Of a stretch of DNA of 64,000 nucleotides, positions 38,449-47,882 are shown piece by piece (position 1 is the first letter of the stretch; each line of letters opens with the position of its first letter). Source of the DNA: Nostoc sp. ATCC 53789 (GTDB lineage: Bacteria > Cyanobacteriota > Cyanobacteriia > Cyanobacteriales > Nostocaceae); contig NZ_CP046703.1 in the NCBI RefSeq assembly GCF_009873495.1, forward strand, positions 1,116,001-1,180,000. Direction: 5' to 3'. Under the pieces are notes generated by a model. It ran no database searches and was not told the DNA's origin. It saw only the letters and a list, made by a program, of their open reading frames with translations. The position numbers and the translations under genes were made by a program.

Positions 38449-38596
38449 AAATCTGAGATTTGAGAGATGGGATTACTAACTAGTATTCCCAAACCAAAAT
38501 CCTAGAACGGTATATTAAGCAGTTTTCGTAACTCCAAAAATCTGGATTTGGGAATACTACTATATAAACACCTGTGAAGAAATCATTTGCATCAAT

Positions 38597-39937
38597 CTAA
38601 AATTTCAGGTTATCGGCGCGGCTCATAGGTCGAGCGGGCTGATTTGCTGGCGGCTGGGCGAAGTTGTTATTTGATAAAATGGCGATCGCTCTGGCATATT
38701 GCGGATCGCTCTTAGTTCCGATTAAATCTGGATTAGAAGCTAACTGCCGCTCTTGTGCCTCTGTCAAGTCTAGCTTGACATCTGGGGCAATCCCTTTATG
38801 GTTAATATCTGTTCCCGCCGGAGTGTAGTAATGGGCAATGGTGACAGCCAAGCCGGAACCATCTGCAAGTTCATGAACTGACTGGACTAGGGCCTTACCA
38901 AAGGTTTGACCACCTACGACTACCGCCCGCTTATTATCCTTGAGTGCCCCTGTGAGAATTTCACTAGCACTAGCTGAATTACCATCCACTAATACTGCCA
39001 AGGGACGATTTGTTAAAGCAGTGCGATTAGCTTTAGTTTCTTCAGTGCTGCCCACACGGTCTACTGTTTTGACAATTCCGCCGTCATTATACCACATCCG
39101 AGCAATTTCAATGCTCGCTTGTAACAAACCGCCAGGATTTCCCCGCAAATCTAAGACATAAGAATCAACTTTCTTAGTGTTCAAATCGCGGATGGCTCGT
39201 TGCATTTGCTCTGCGGCGTGGGCGCTAAATTCCCGCAACCGGATATAACCAACGCGGCGATTTCCTTCTTGTCTGAGGGTATAACGTACTGTTGGTACTT
39301 CAATACTTGCTCTTGTCAGTTTCAACTCGAAGGCATTTTGCCCTGCTCGTCCCAGCCGTAGTTTGATGGGAGTACCTGCTTTGCCACGAATTAACTTGGA
39401 AGCGTCATCCACTTTCATTTTGAGAGTGGATTTGCCGTCAATTGCCAAAATTTCATCGCCTCCTTTGATCCCAGCTTTCAGTGCTGGAGAATTTTCTATG
39501 GCTTCGACGACAGTCAGGCGCTGAGTTTTTTCGTTTACTTCCATCCGAACGCCAATACCGGAGACTTCCCCAGATGTTTGGCTAGTTAGGGCTTCAAACT
39601 GTTTGGGGTCCATGAATCGAGTGTAAGGATCTCCCAACTTTTGTAAAGCTTCGCGGATGGCAGTGTATGCTTCTTCCCGGGAAGAATAGTCTTTGCTCAA
39701 TAGGCTTTGTCTAGTTGCTTGCCAATCTTGTTGATTAAATTTACCATCAACATATTCATGATTTACCAGTTGCCAAACTTGGTCAACTATCATTTTCGGG
39801 CTGTCTTGTAGAGCTAAGGCGGCACGGACACCACGAGTCCAAGCGGAGCCGAATACAGACATCGTAGCAGTCGTAGCGATCGCTCCACCAATCAAGGCTA
39901 CTTGGAGCGGTGAGTAACTTTTCGCAGATTGGTTCAT
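38597..39937 (-). CDS. C-terminal processing peptidase (Ctp, family S41)
   Basis: 446 residues. A hydrophobic N-terminus (about 10-30) acts as signal or anchor for the lumen or periplasm. A PDZ domain (about 115-205, SGEVSGIGV and SPALKAGIKGGDEIL) precedes the S41 protease core. The Ser-Lys dyad is S323 in SASASEI and K348 in TFGKALVQ. Cyanobacteria carry several such enzymes; CtpA trims photosystem II protein D1. The proline-rich tail and sequence do not let me say which paralogue this is. Confidence 0.9.
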   Translation of the reverse strand: MNQSAKSYSPLQVALIGGAIATTATMSVFGSAWTRGVRAALALQDSPKMIVDQVWQLVNHEYVDGKFNQQDWQATRQSLLSKDYSSREEAYTAIREALQKLGDPYTRFMDPKQFEALTSQTSGEVSGIGVRMEVNEKTQRLTVVEAIENSPALKAGIKGGDEILAIDGKSTLKMKVDDASKLIRGKAGTPIKLRLGRAGQNAFELKLTRASIEVPTVRYTLRQEGNRRVGYIRLREFSAHAAEQMQRAIRDLNTKKVDSYVLDLRGNPGGLLQASIEIARMWYNDGGIVKTVDRVGSTEETKANRTALTNRPLAVLVDGNSASASEILTGALKDNKRAVVVGGQTFGKALVQSVHELADGSGLAVTIAHYYTPAGTDINHKGIAPDVKLDLTEAQERQLASNPDLIGTKSDPQYARAIAILSNNNFAQPPANQPARPMSRADNLKF

Positions 39938-40247
39938 GTATATTAACTGGAATAATTGTGTTGTTGACAGTTTAGCAATCAGGCTTTCCAGAAATTTTTA
40001 AGTTTTTATACCCCAAACTAAGCTATGCTTTCTTCATCATTTTTATCGTTGTAATGATGCCGAAAATACTGCATTATTAACAACCATTTCTCAGCTTTTT
40101 AGCCGTCTCCGGAAGGCTATACTGAAGATGTGACACTTTGATTAGCGTCATGTTTGTACTGATTCATTACTTTTATAAGATAGCACTTTGATCGCTTAAT
40201 TGCAGCCTTGTTAGACAGCTATTAAATCAGGTTTTCTTACCGAAGTC
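39938..40247. other. Divergent promoter region, no gene seen
   Basis: 310 bases between the leftward protease and the rightward YdcF-family gene. It must hold both promoters. No operator-like repeat stands out. Confidence 0.5.
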
Positions 40248-40946
40248 ATGAAACGTAAATTTACCATCAAATCGTTAATTTCTATTAAAAAAAAAATTGC
40301 TAATCTGTGGCAATTGTTACAAAAACTAACTGGTGTATTGTACTTTGTCTTAGGCACTTGGCTGATTTTTACTACTATAACCTTAGTTTTTGCTTCTTCA
40401 CAGCCAGTAGATGCCTTCTTCGTGCTTGGTGGCAGTATTCGTCGAGAAACTTATGTGGCCCAACTAGCAAAACAATACCCGCAAACCCCAATTTTAATTT
40501 CTCATGGTTCCCCAGACCCCTGTATATGGTTAATTTTTCAGCCGCAATTAGTAGAGTTACAAAACGTTTGGTTAGAAAAGTGCGCGAATTCTACCTTTGA
40601 AAATTTTTATTATGGTATTCCAATTTTCCGGCGTTGGGGAGTGCATAAAGTCATGTTGATTACTTCGCCAAGTCACTTACCCAGAGCTAAATGGATGGCA
40701 CAGATTCTCTTGGGCGCTCATGGTATTTGGGTAGAGCCTGAAATTGTTGAGGAGTCGGGCATTCCTGGCAATAATGAATCTTGGGGCAAAACTGGATTAG
40801 ATTTAACGCGTAGCCTATTGTGGGCAATTTTAAGTCAAATTATTCAACCGGAATGCTCAAATGTGACAAAGCTTGCTGAAGTAGATATGCAAGCTTGGGA
40901 GCATAAAGGTTTTCATTGTGAACACCAGGGGGGGTTGGGGAGATGA
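40248..40946 (+). CDS. YdcF/ElyC-family (DUF218) protein
   Basis: 232 residues. One membrane helix (about 28-50) is followed by the DUF218 fold with DAFFVLGGSIRRETYVAQLA, an isolated ISHGSPDP and VMLITSPSHLPRAKWMA. Relatives such as ElyC affect envelope precursor metabolism, and the family may bind S-adenosylmethionine. The exact reaction is unknown. The C-terminal 15 residues come from G-rich low-complexity DNA and may be a late extension. Confidence 0.8.
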   Translation: MKRKFTIKSLISIKKKIANLWQLLQKLTGVLYFVLGTWLIFTTITLVFASSQPVDAFFVLGGSIRRETYVAQLAKQYPQTPILISHGSPDPCIWLIFQPQLVELQNVWLEKCANSTFENFYYGIPIFRRWGVHKVMLITSPSHLPRAKWMAQILLGAHGIWVEPEIVEESGIPGNNESWGKTGLDLTRSLLWAILSQIIQPECSNVTKLAEVDMQAWEHKGFHCEHQGGLGR

Positions 40947-40990
40947 GGGGAAGGGGGCAGGGGGAAGGGAGCAGGGAGCATGGGGAAAGA
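40930..40990. repeat. G-rich low-complexity stretch
   Basis: Runs of G with scattered A (GGGGAAGGGGGCAGGGGG style) straddle the end of the YdcF-family gene. Similar stretches occur at 9768-9820 and, as C-rich, at 53896-53930. They look like the dispersed intergenic repeats of Nostoc. Confidence 0.6.
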
Positions 40991-41067
40991 ATTAGAGACA
41001 AATTATTTGTATCAGAACATTTCGTGGAATAGTATTAAGCTGCTACACAGTTTACTAACCCTCTATA

Positions 41068-42969
41068 CTAGTTTCTAGAACCTATTTTCAAGCTAGTTTT
41101 GATATTATTTACTAGTTGTAGAGAATAAAGGTTTGCATATACTCCCCTTTGCTCCATCAATTGTGTATGTGTACCTTGTTCAATGATTTGTCCTTGCTCA
41201 ATGACTAATACCTTGTCTGCATTAGTGACTGTAGCCAGACGATGGGCGATGATAAAGCTGGTGCGACCTTGAAGTAAATTAGCGATCGCTTCTTGAACTA
41301 ATTTCTCTGTTTGGCTATCAATGTTACTCGTTGCTTCGTCCAAAATCAAGATGCGCGGGTTTACTAAAACTGCACGGGCGATGCTGATTAACTGTTGTTG
41401 TCCTTTGCTGAGATTTATCCCCCGTTCTCCTAATTGCGTTTTATAGCCTTGGGGTAAGGTCAAGATAAAGTCATGAATATTTGCAATCTTTGCCGCCGCT
41501 TCAATTTCTGTCGTTGTTGCTTGGGGATTGCCAAAGGCAATATTTTCGGCAACGCTACAGCTAAAAATCATGGTATCTTGCGAGACAACACCAATTTGAC
41601 GACGTAGGCTTGCTTGTGTAACTTTTCGGATATCTATATCGTCAATTTTTATAGCACCGCTTGATACATCATAGAAGCGGGAGAGTAGGCTAATTATAGT
41701 GGTTTTTCCTGCCCCAGTAGCTCCGACTAATGCGATCGCTTGTCCTGGTTCAGCGTCAAAAGTTACATTTTCTAAAACTTTTTGGCCAGGTTTATACTCA
41801 AAATTGACAGATTCAAATTGAACTTTACCCTGAATTGGTGGCATTGCGATCGCGTTGTGTCTCCCGGAGGCGATCGCGTCTGTGGTATCTTCAAGTTGGA
41901 CTGGCTCATCCAAAAGTAGAAAAATTCTTTCTAATCCGGCTAATCCAGATTGTGCTTGAGTATAAAAGTTAGTGATAATTTGGATGGGTTGAAAAAATTG
42001 CTGGACGTAAAACAAAAATGCGGTAACAGCTCCCACAGTCATGATATTTTTATAAACGAGAAAGCCACCATAAGTTAATACAATCCCCCAAGTAAGTGTA
42101 TTAAATAAGTCTATTGTTGGCAGGAAAGCAGCAGTAATTGCTGTTGCTTGGATATTAGCATTTCGGTTATCTGCGTTAAGTTTTTTAAACTCTTGAATGT
42201 TGATTTCTGCCCGGTTAAATGCTTGAACTTCTTGAATATTGCTAATATTTTCTTCTAGTTTAATTGAAAGTTGAGAAATTGTTTGTCTAGTAATGCGAAA
42301 CTTTGCCCTCGCTAATCTGGCAAAAAATGCAGTTGTTAAGAACATAATTGGCACAATCAGATTAGTAATTAAACCCAATTGCAAGTTGATGGAAAGCATG
42401 AATATTGCACTTGCTAATAAGCCAAAAAAGCTTCCAATAACTTGCGGTAGCATAGGGCTAAATACTTGATTTAAAGTATTAACATCACTCAGCAGGCGAC
42501 TCATTAAATCACCCACTTTACTTTTATCATAAAAGCTAAGGGGTAATGTTTGTAATTTGTTCATGATATCTTGGCGTAATTGCGCGAGCAAATGCTGCAT
42601 AATTACACCAACTTTAACAATCAAAGTCCGATTGGATAAAAACCCCGTAAGGTATACTATTGTTAATACAACTAGCATCCATAACAGTCCTAACCAATTG
42701 CCTTTAAGTATCAAGTTATCTATCGACCAACCAGTAAGCAAAGGTGCTATTGTTTGGGTAATAGAGCTAATAATAATTATTCCCAGAATGATGGGAATCT
42801 CTTTGATATATGGACGAAAATATTGACTGAAGCGGCGGATAACAGGTAATGGTGCATTTACTTGTGATACCGATTCAAAAATATTAATTTTTCTGTTCAT
42901 GGATGGCAATTTTATGTTAGAGAGTATGGCAAGGTTGATTTGAGATATAAATAATTTTATAGAGATCAA
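41068..42969 (-). CDS. ABC exporter half-transporter, catalytically standard partner
   Basis: 633 residues: six-helix membrane domain (about 50-340), then an ATPase domain. Walker A is GATGAGKT (416-423), Walker B ILILDEA with catalytic E545, and switch histidine H576. The signature motif reads LSKGQ (520-524) instead of LSGGQ. It follows the other half-transporter by 111 bases on the same strand, so the pair probably forms a heterodimer. The altered signature would pair with the altered Walker B of the partner in one shared ATP site. An ATG at 42900 (MNRKIN) is an alternative start. The substrate is unknown. Confidence 0.9.
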   Translation of the reverse strand: MISIKLFISQINLAILSNIKLPSMNRKINIFESVSQVNAPLPVIRRFSQYFRPYIKEIPIILGIIIISSITQTIAPLLTGWSIDNLILKGNWLGLLWMLVVLTIVYLTGFLSNRTLIVKVGVIMQHLLAQLRQDIMNKLQTLPLSFYDKSKVGDLMSRLLSDVNTLNQVFSPMLPQVIGSFFGLLASAIFMLSINLQLGLITNLIVPIMFLTTAFFARLARAKFRITRQTISQLSIKLEENISNIQEVQAFNRAEINIQEFKKLNADNRNANIQATAITAAFLPTIDLFNTLTWGIVLTYGGFLVYKNIMTVGAVTAFLFYVQQFFQPIQIITNFYTQAQSGLAGLERIFLLLDEPVQLEDTTDAIASGRHNAIAMPPIQGKVQFESVNFEYKPGQKVLENVTFDAEPGQAIALVGATGAGKTTIISLLSRFYDVSSGAIKIDDIDIRKVTQASLRRQIGVVSQDTMIFSCSVAENIAFGNPQATTTEIEAAAKIANIHDFILTLPQGYKTQLGERGINLSKGQQQLISIARAVLVNPRILILDEATSNIDSQTEKLVQEAIANLLQGRTSFIIAHRLATVTNADKVLVIEQGQIIEQGTHTQLMEQRGVYANLYSLQLVNNIKTSLKIGSRN

Positions 42970-43033
42970 AAATTAGCATTTCTATAAATAAGCTAATCGT
43001 CATTTATTTTTCCAGACTGATTCGCTTGTAGTA

Positions 43034-43047
43034 AGGGCTTCAGCCCT
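43034..43047. repeat. Short palindrome AGGGCT-TC-AGCCCT
   Basis: A 6-base stem with a 2-base loop between the two ABC genes. It is one of the small dispersed palindromes seen in this genome and might attenuate the downstream gene. Confidence 0.4.
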
Positions 43048-43080
43048 GGTGTTATGCAACTTAAATGCTCATTAGCTTAA

Positions 43081-44811
43081 CTAGTTTTTTAAGATGGCAT
43101 TTTCAATCAGCTCTGCACCAGAAGATATTTTAACTATTTTACCTCGATCAATTATGAAAATTTGGTCAGCATTATTTACCATATTATTAATCCGTTGAGT
43201 GAGAAAAATTATAGTAAATTGACGCTGTTCCATCAGAGCTTTGAAGGCTTCTTGAATTAATGCTCCTGTCTTCGCATCAACAGCAGAAAGACTATCATCT
43301 ACAATCAGAATTTTGTAATCATTTAGCAATATCCGAGCAATAGTAATTCTTTGCTTCTGCCCTCCCGATAAGCCGATTCCTCGTTCGCCGATAACAGTAT
43401 CGTAACTATCAGTGAGGCTAATAATAAAATCGTGAATTTGAGCAAACTTAGCTGCTTCAATTACCTTTGAAAGAGGTGCATCTGGTATTCCGTAAGCAAT
43501 ATTTTCACGGATAGTTCCAGAAAATAAACTTGCTTCTTGAGAAATCAAACCAATGTGAGAACGTAAACTGACTAAATTTAAAGAGCGGACATCATACCCA
43601 TCAACCTTTACTATTCCGTTTGTTGCATCATAAAAACGTGGAATCAATTTAGCAAGTGTACTTTTACCTGCTCCCGTCGTACCTAAAATTGCCACTGTTT
43701 GCCCTGGCTGGATTTCAAATGAAATACTATTTAAGGTATTATCATTTACTTCTGGGTAGCGAAAATCAACATTTTCAAAAGAAATTTTTCCTTCACATCT
43801 TTGCAAAAAGACTGCATTGGGAGATTCCTTGATGGCAATTTCTGCATCTATCACCTGATAAACTCTAGTGGCTGATGCTGATGCTTGAGCAACAGATTGA
43901 AATGCAAAAGTCGTCTGAAAAATTGGTTGGATGATAAATGCTAAATAGGAATTAAAAGCAACTAGTTCGCCAATAGAAAAGCTGTGGCTGATTACCTCTA
44001 AACCCCCGTATCCAAAAATAGCAACTGCAAGTAAATTACTCGCTAAAAAAATTATGGGAAATGTATCTCGCAGTGCATAAATTGTTTTGATACTTGTTGT
44101 GCGGAAATCTTCATTAGCAACGGCATAGCGTTTTATTTCTGTTTTTTGACGCACAAAAGCTTTGACTGCACGCACACCGAGTAAATTTTCTTTTAAAATT
44201 GAGTTTAAATCATCTAGCTGCCTCTGTGCTTGAGTAAACAAGTAAGTATTTTTTTGAAAAAATCCGCCTAATAGAATGAAGGAAGTCGGGATAATTGCTA
44301 ATGCTACAAGTGCCAACTTCCAATTCATGAGTAGCAAAATTGTCGCACTACTGAATAATACGATCGCAGCACCAAAAATTTGCAGCAAGGTTGCGCCAAT
44401 AAAAACGCGAATTTGTTCGATGTCATTATTAATACGTGTGAGCAGTTGTGATGTGGGCGTGCGATCGTAGTAGCTTAAATCTAAATGCTGGGTTTGACTA
44501 AAAAATTTATTCCTGATGTCATAAGCGATACTTTGAGATACTATCTCTGAAAAAAAACTTTGTCCAAAATTGAACAATCCCCGAATTAAAGCCACCAAAA
44601 CCATCAATCCCCCACAAGTCAAAATCACTTGTAAGTTATTTTTGGCAATACCAGCATCAATTCCCCAGCGTATAATTTGAGGTGCAGCGATATTAGCAAC
44701 TATCGTCATTAATAAACTAGCGATCGCAGCTAATACCATTACTGGGTATTTTAGCAACATTGTCAAAATTCGCTTTAGTGGCTTAATAGACACATCTGGT
44801 TTTTGCTTCAT
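43081..44811 (-). CDS. ABC exporter half-transporter with degenerate ATP site
   Basis: 576 residues: six-helix membrane domain (about 20-310) and an ATPase domain. Walker A (GTTGAGKS, 377-384) and the signature LSGGQ (481-485) are normal. The catalytic glutamate after Walker B is aspartate (ILIVDDSLSAVD, D506), and the switch histidine is glutamine (FLTQR, Q539). These are the changes found in the inactive site of heterodimeric exporters such as TM287/288 and TAP1. It lies 16 bases after a truncated reading frame (44828-45017) and upstream of its likely partner. Confidence 0.9.
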   Translation of the reverse strand: MKQKPDVSIKPLKRILTMLLKYPVMVLAAIASLLMTIVANIAAPQIIRWGIDAGIAKNNLQVILTCGGLMVLVALIRGLFNFGQSFFSEIVSQSIAYDIRNKFFSQTQHLDLSYYDRTPTSQLLTRINNDIEQIRVFIGATLLQIFGAAIVLFSSATILLLMNWKLALVALAIIPTSFILLGGFFQKNTYLFTQAQRQLDDLNSILKENLLGVRAVKAFVRQKTEIKRYAVANEDFRTTSIKTIYALRDTFPIIFLASNLLAVAIFGYGGLEVISHSFSIGELVAFNSYLAFIIQPIFQTTFAFQSVAQASASATRVYQVIDAEIAIKESPNAVFLQRCEGKISFENVDFRYPEVNDNTLNSISFEIQPGQTVAILGTTGAGKSTLAKLIPRFYDATNGIVKVDGYDVRSLNLVSLRSHIGLISQEASLFSGTIRENIAYGIPDAPLSKVIEAAKFAQIHDFIISLTDSYDTVIGERGIGLSGGQKQRITIARILLNDYKILIVDDSLSAVDAKTGALIQEAFKALMEQRQFTIIFLTQRINNMVNNADQIFIIDRGKIVKISSGAELIENAILKN

Positions 44812-44827
44812 ATATAATTTTACGTGT

Positions 44828-45017
44828 TTAATGTAGTGAGTGAGCTAATCTGTTGCTGGTAATTGCTAATCGTGCGATCGCATCTTGTCGTGCTTGTGTA
44901 GCCAGCATAATATCTACAATCGGCGCAGATTGAGCAATTAAACGGCTAATTATACCAATTTCTTGTCTGTAAATAGAAGTATAAAAATCTAAGCTGCGTT
45001 GTATATTAACATTTTCT
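44828..45017 (-). pseudogene. 3' remnant of an unknown gene cut by the ISAs1 remnant
   Basis: About 62 codons, helical and rich in Ile, Ala and Arg (IARLAITSNRLAHSLH at the end). The frame runs into the transposase remnant at about 45017, so its 5' part is lost. It stops 16 bases before the ABC exporter start, which suggests one former operon. No family is recognised. Confidence 0.45.
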
Positions 45018-46013
45018 AATGGTAAATGCCTGGGCAACCACCAATAAATTAGTGCTAGGACAAGTAAAAGTAGATGAGAAATCGAATGAAATTACAGCTA
45101 TTCCAGAATTATTAAAGGTTCTAGAACTGTCTGGATGTATTGTAAAAATTGATGCAATTGGTTGCCAGAAAGAGATTGTGAAGCTAATTACACAGCAAGA
45201 TGCAGATTATGTAATTACGTTAAAAAAGAATCAAGGAAATCTTTACGATGAAGTTGAAAAACTATTCCAGTCAGGGATAAGTACAGGTTTTGAGGGGATT
45301 GAACATAGCACATATAAAACAGATGAAATTGGGCATGGTCGTCAGGAAACCCGCCACTATGTGATGTTATCTCAGATTCAGTCTCTGCTTAACCCAGATT
45401 CAGTTTGGTCAAACTTTAATAGTGTTGGCATGGTAGAATCTGTCCGTTTATTAGACGGTAAAACAACAGTTGAAACTCGTTATTTTATTAGTAGCCTTGA
45501 AGATAATGCTGAACAGTTTGGTAATTCTATTCGCAGTCATTGGGGAGTTGAGAATTCATTACATTGGGTATTAGATGTTGCCTTAAGGGAAGATGACTGT
45601 CGGATTAGAAAAGATAATGCTCCACAGAATTTTGCAATTCTTAGACATATTGCAGTCAATCTTTTAACTCAAGAGAAGCATGTCAAACGTGGAATCAAAA
45701 ATAAACAGTTTCTCGCGGCGATAGATAACAAATATTTACTAAGTGTTTTAGCATTAGCTTAAAATAGTACATCCAAACTTGAGCTTAATATTTTACATAA
45801 AAGTTTTATCTATTCTCCAGGTAAATATAATTTTATGTATCCCATAATTGAATTATTCTAGTATTAATGATTAGTGATTCAGTTGAAGATAAGCTAATTC
45901 ACATTTTAGCGAAATCTTTGATTTTATTTATCATCTCATCAATTTTTACAATTATCTATGTCATTTTTAAATCTTCCTCAGTTTTTATTAGTAAATAAGA
46001 TGCGTTTGCCCTG
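45017..46013 (+). mobile_element. ISAs1-family element, left end deleted
   Basis: The right boundary is set where the ammonia-lyase homology stops, at GATGCGTTTGCCCTG (45999-46013), which reads from outside as CAGGGCAAACG, an ISAs1-like end. The left side has no matching end, and the transposase lacks its N-terminus. A deletion joined the element to another gene fragment near 45017. Confidence 0.65.
45019..45762 (+). pseudogene. ISAs1-family transposase, N-terminus missing
   Basis: 247 residues beginning with WATTNKLVLGQVKVDEKSNEITAIPELL, which lies about one third into normal ISAs1 transposases (about 370 residues). The first acidic residue (IDGKTLRG region) is lost. The second (CIVKIDAIGCQK) and the C-terminal SHWGVENSLHWVLDVALREDDCRIR with the glutamate are intact. 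It cannot transpose by itself. Confidence 0.85.
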
Positions 46014-46665
46014 CTTCTTTTGGAAGTAATTGCAATGGCTCTAAACCCAGCTTTTTCAGTGCTGTTGGTGCATCCATTTCTTCACCGTTAAAATCTACGG
46101 TGTAGTTAGAATTTAAACCAATCAATGCCCCAGTGATATATGCTAAAGGCGTTAAATCACCACTCGCACCGATTGAGCCAAATTCGCAGACATGGGGCAT
46201 AACACCAGCATTTAAAAATACCAGCATCCGCTTGATAAGTTCCAAACGAATCCCCGATGCACCAGTAATATGGGAATTTGCACGGAGAAGCATCGCAGCA
46301 CGGACATCAGCCAGAGGTAATTTTTTTCCTGCACCCACCTTGTGATACCACATCAAATTATTTTGCAGCAAAGCCGCAGATTCAGGAGAAATCACCACGT
46401 TGGCCATACCACCAAAACCAGTTGTCACCCCATAAATCGGGTCGCCAGATTCAACCGCATGATGAATAAAATCACATGATGCTTGGACATTGGCTAAACT
46501 TTTGAGGTTGTCAGTTCAACGCACCTGTGCCCCATAACGCGCTACACTAATTACTTCTTCGATAGTGAGATAGCGATCGCCTACAAGCACAGCATCATCA
46601 GAATTGTGTACAAAAGGAAATGCAGTTTTACCACCAGCGTTTTTACTTAAACGAAGTGTATCCAT
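45988..46665 (-). pseudogene. Aromatic amino-acid ammonia-lyase (HAL/PAL family), broken
   Basis: The frame from the ATG at 46665 matches the N-terminal 190 or so residues of cyanobacterial phenylalanine/tyrosine/histidine ammonia-lyases. YGVTTGFGGMANV, LPLADVRAAMLLRANSH and the MIO-forming triad GASG in FGSIGASGDLTPL are all present. An in-frame TGA (after GAQVR, near 46522) splits it, and homology stops after LLPKE where the ISAs1 end begins. More than half of the roughly 560-residue enzyme is missing. It once would have removed ammonia from an aromatic amino acid. It shares strand with the ABC exporter pair. Confidence 0.85.
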
Positions 46666-47000
46666 ATTTTTAAAAGCTGTGACTAATGAATTGGTAATTC
46701 AGGCTAAAATATGCAATTGACTTGTAAAAACCTTAAGTTGTGTAATTACTTAGCCTAAAAAGCAAGGGACTAATTAACGTTCAGTAGTTTTACTGTTGCC
46801 GATGAGTTACACAATATCCGACATCTTCATGCTACACATCCACTTTTTCTGCTTGTTTGTGTGCAGTTTTAATACCTGAAGAATGCAGAAATGCGATCGC
46901 ACCATTGCAGAAAACTGCATAATTAACGAATATTCGCTTATTGATTATCCAAAGGTGCAGTTTTATTAGATACTCAAATAATCAAAATGAATAGCGCCAA
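46666..47000. other. Upstream region of the exoprotein gene
   Basis: 335 bases with no gene. TGCAG half-sites followed by T or A runs occur at 46862, 46884, 46906-46919 (full inverted repeat) and 46956. The first three are spaced 22 bases apart, two helical turns. Confidence 0.5.
46906..46919. promoter_or_regulatory. Inverted repeat TGCAG-N4-CTGCA upstream of exoprotein gene
   Basis: TGCAGAAAACTGCA is a perfect inverted repeat 82 bases before the exoprotein start. Single half-sites flank it at 46862-46870, 46884-46891 and 46956-46964. The same palindrome lies 76 bases before the TPR-CHAT gene start. A shared regulator is inferred. Confidence 0.55.
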
Positions 47001-47882
47001 ATGACGAAAAAATACGGTTTATACAAGTATTTGCAGTTCGGATTGGCGGGGTTCGTAAGCTGGTTAATCGTCAGTATCTTCACTAGCAAAACCCTCGCAC
47101 AGCAAAGTAATATAGTACCCGACAATACACTTGGTGCTGAGTCTTCTCAAGTTATAGGCAACTTTCAGGGACAATCGATAGAAGTAATTACAGGTGGTGC
47201 AACTCGCCAAATTAATCTGTTTCACAGCTTTAGAGAATTTAATGTTAGCGGGGGACGGGGAGCTTACTTTTTTATTCCCAATGCCAGTATTGCGAATGTT
47301 TTGACGCGGGTAACTGGGAGTAATCGTTCTGAGATTTTGGGTGCATTGGGTACTATTCAAGTGGTTGGTGATAACTTTGCCCCTTCAAATGCCAACCTGT
47401 TTCTAATAAATCCCAATGGGATTATTTTCGGGGAAAATTCCAGATTAGATGTGGGTGGTTTGTTTGTGGCAACAACTGCAAACGGGATTCAATTTGGCGC
47501 TCACGGTTCTTTGAGTACCTCTGGTAGTCAACCTTCCCAACTTTTGACAATTAATCCCTCAGCTTTTTTATTCAATCAAATAAATGCAGCACCCATTATT
47601 AACCTATCTAGAACTGTAAATAATACTAACCCATCTGTGATTGATGGAATACAAGTTACAAATGGTCGAAGTTTGCTATTTTTGGGTGGTAATATAACTT
47701 TTAATGGAGGAGTTTTAAACGCTCCTGAAGGACAAATTGAATTAGGAGGTTTAGCAGAAAGAGGGATAGTAAGACTAAATATAGATGGGAATAATCTTGA
47801 TTTAATTTTTCCTATAGATGTATTGAAAGCTAACATTTTATTTTCCAATAAAGCCTCTTTAAATATAGCGGTTCTCGCTTGA
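47001..47882 (+). pseudogene. Two-partner-secretion exoprotein (TpsA), N-terminal part
   Basis: The first 289 or so residues of a filamentous-haemagglutinin-type exoprotein. The signal peptide is FGLAGFVSWLIVSIFTSKTLAQ. The TPS domain follows, with NPNGIIFGENSRLDVGGLFVATT, the secretion signature recognised by TpsB. The coding sequence is cut at about 47867 by a truncated IS630 element, which supplies the last residues and the TGA stop. The rest of the gene lies at about 48560-50097. A secreted N-terminal fragment could still be made. Confidence 0.85.

Noticed and set aside
46520..46525. TGA read as a recoded codon in the ammonia-lyase
   Set aside because: The gene is also truncated by an IS end, and no recoding element is visible. 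A nonsense mutation is simpler.
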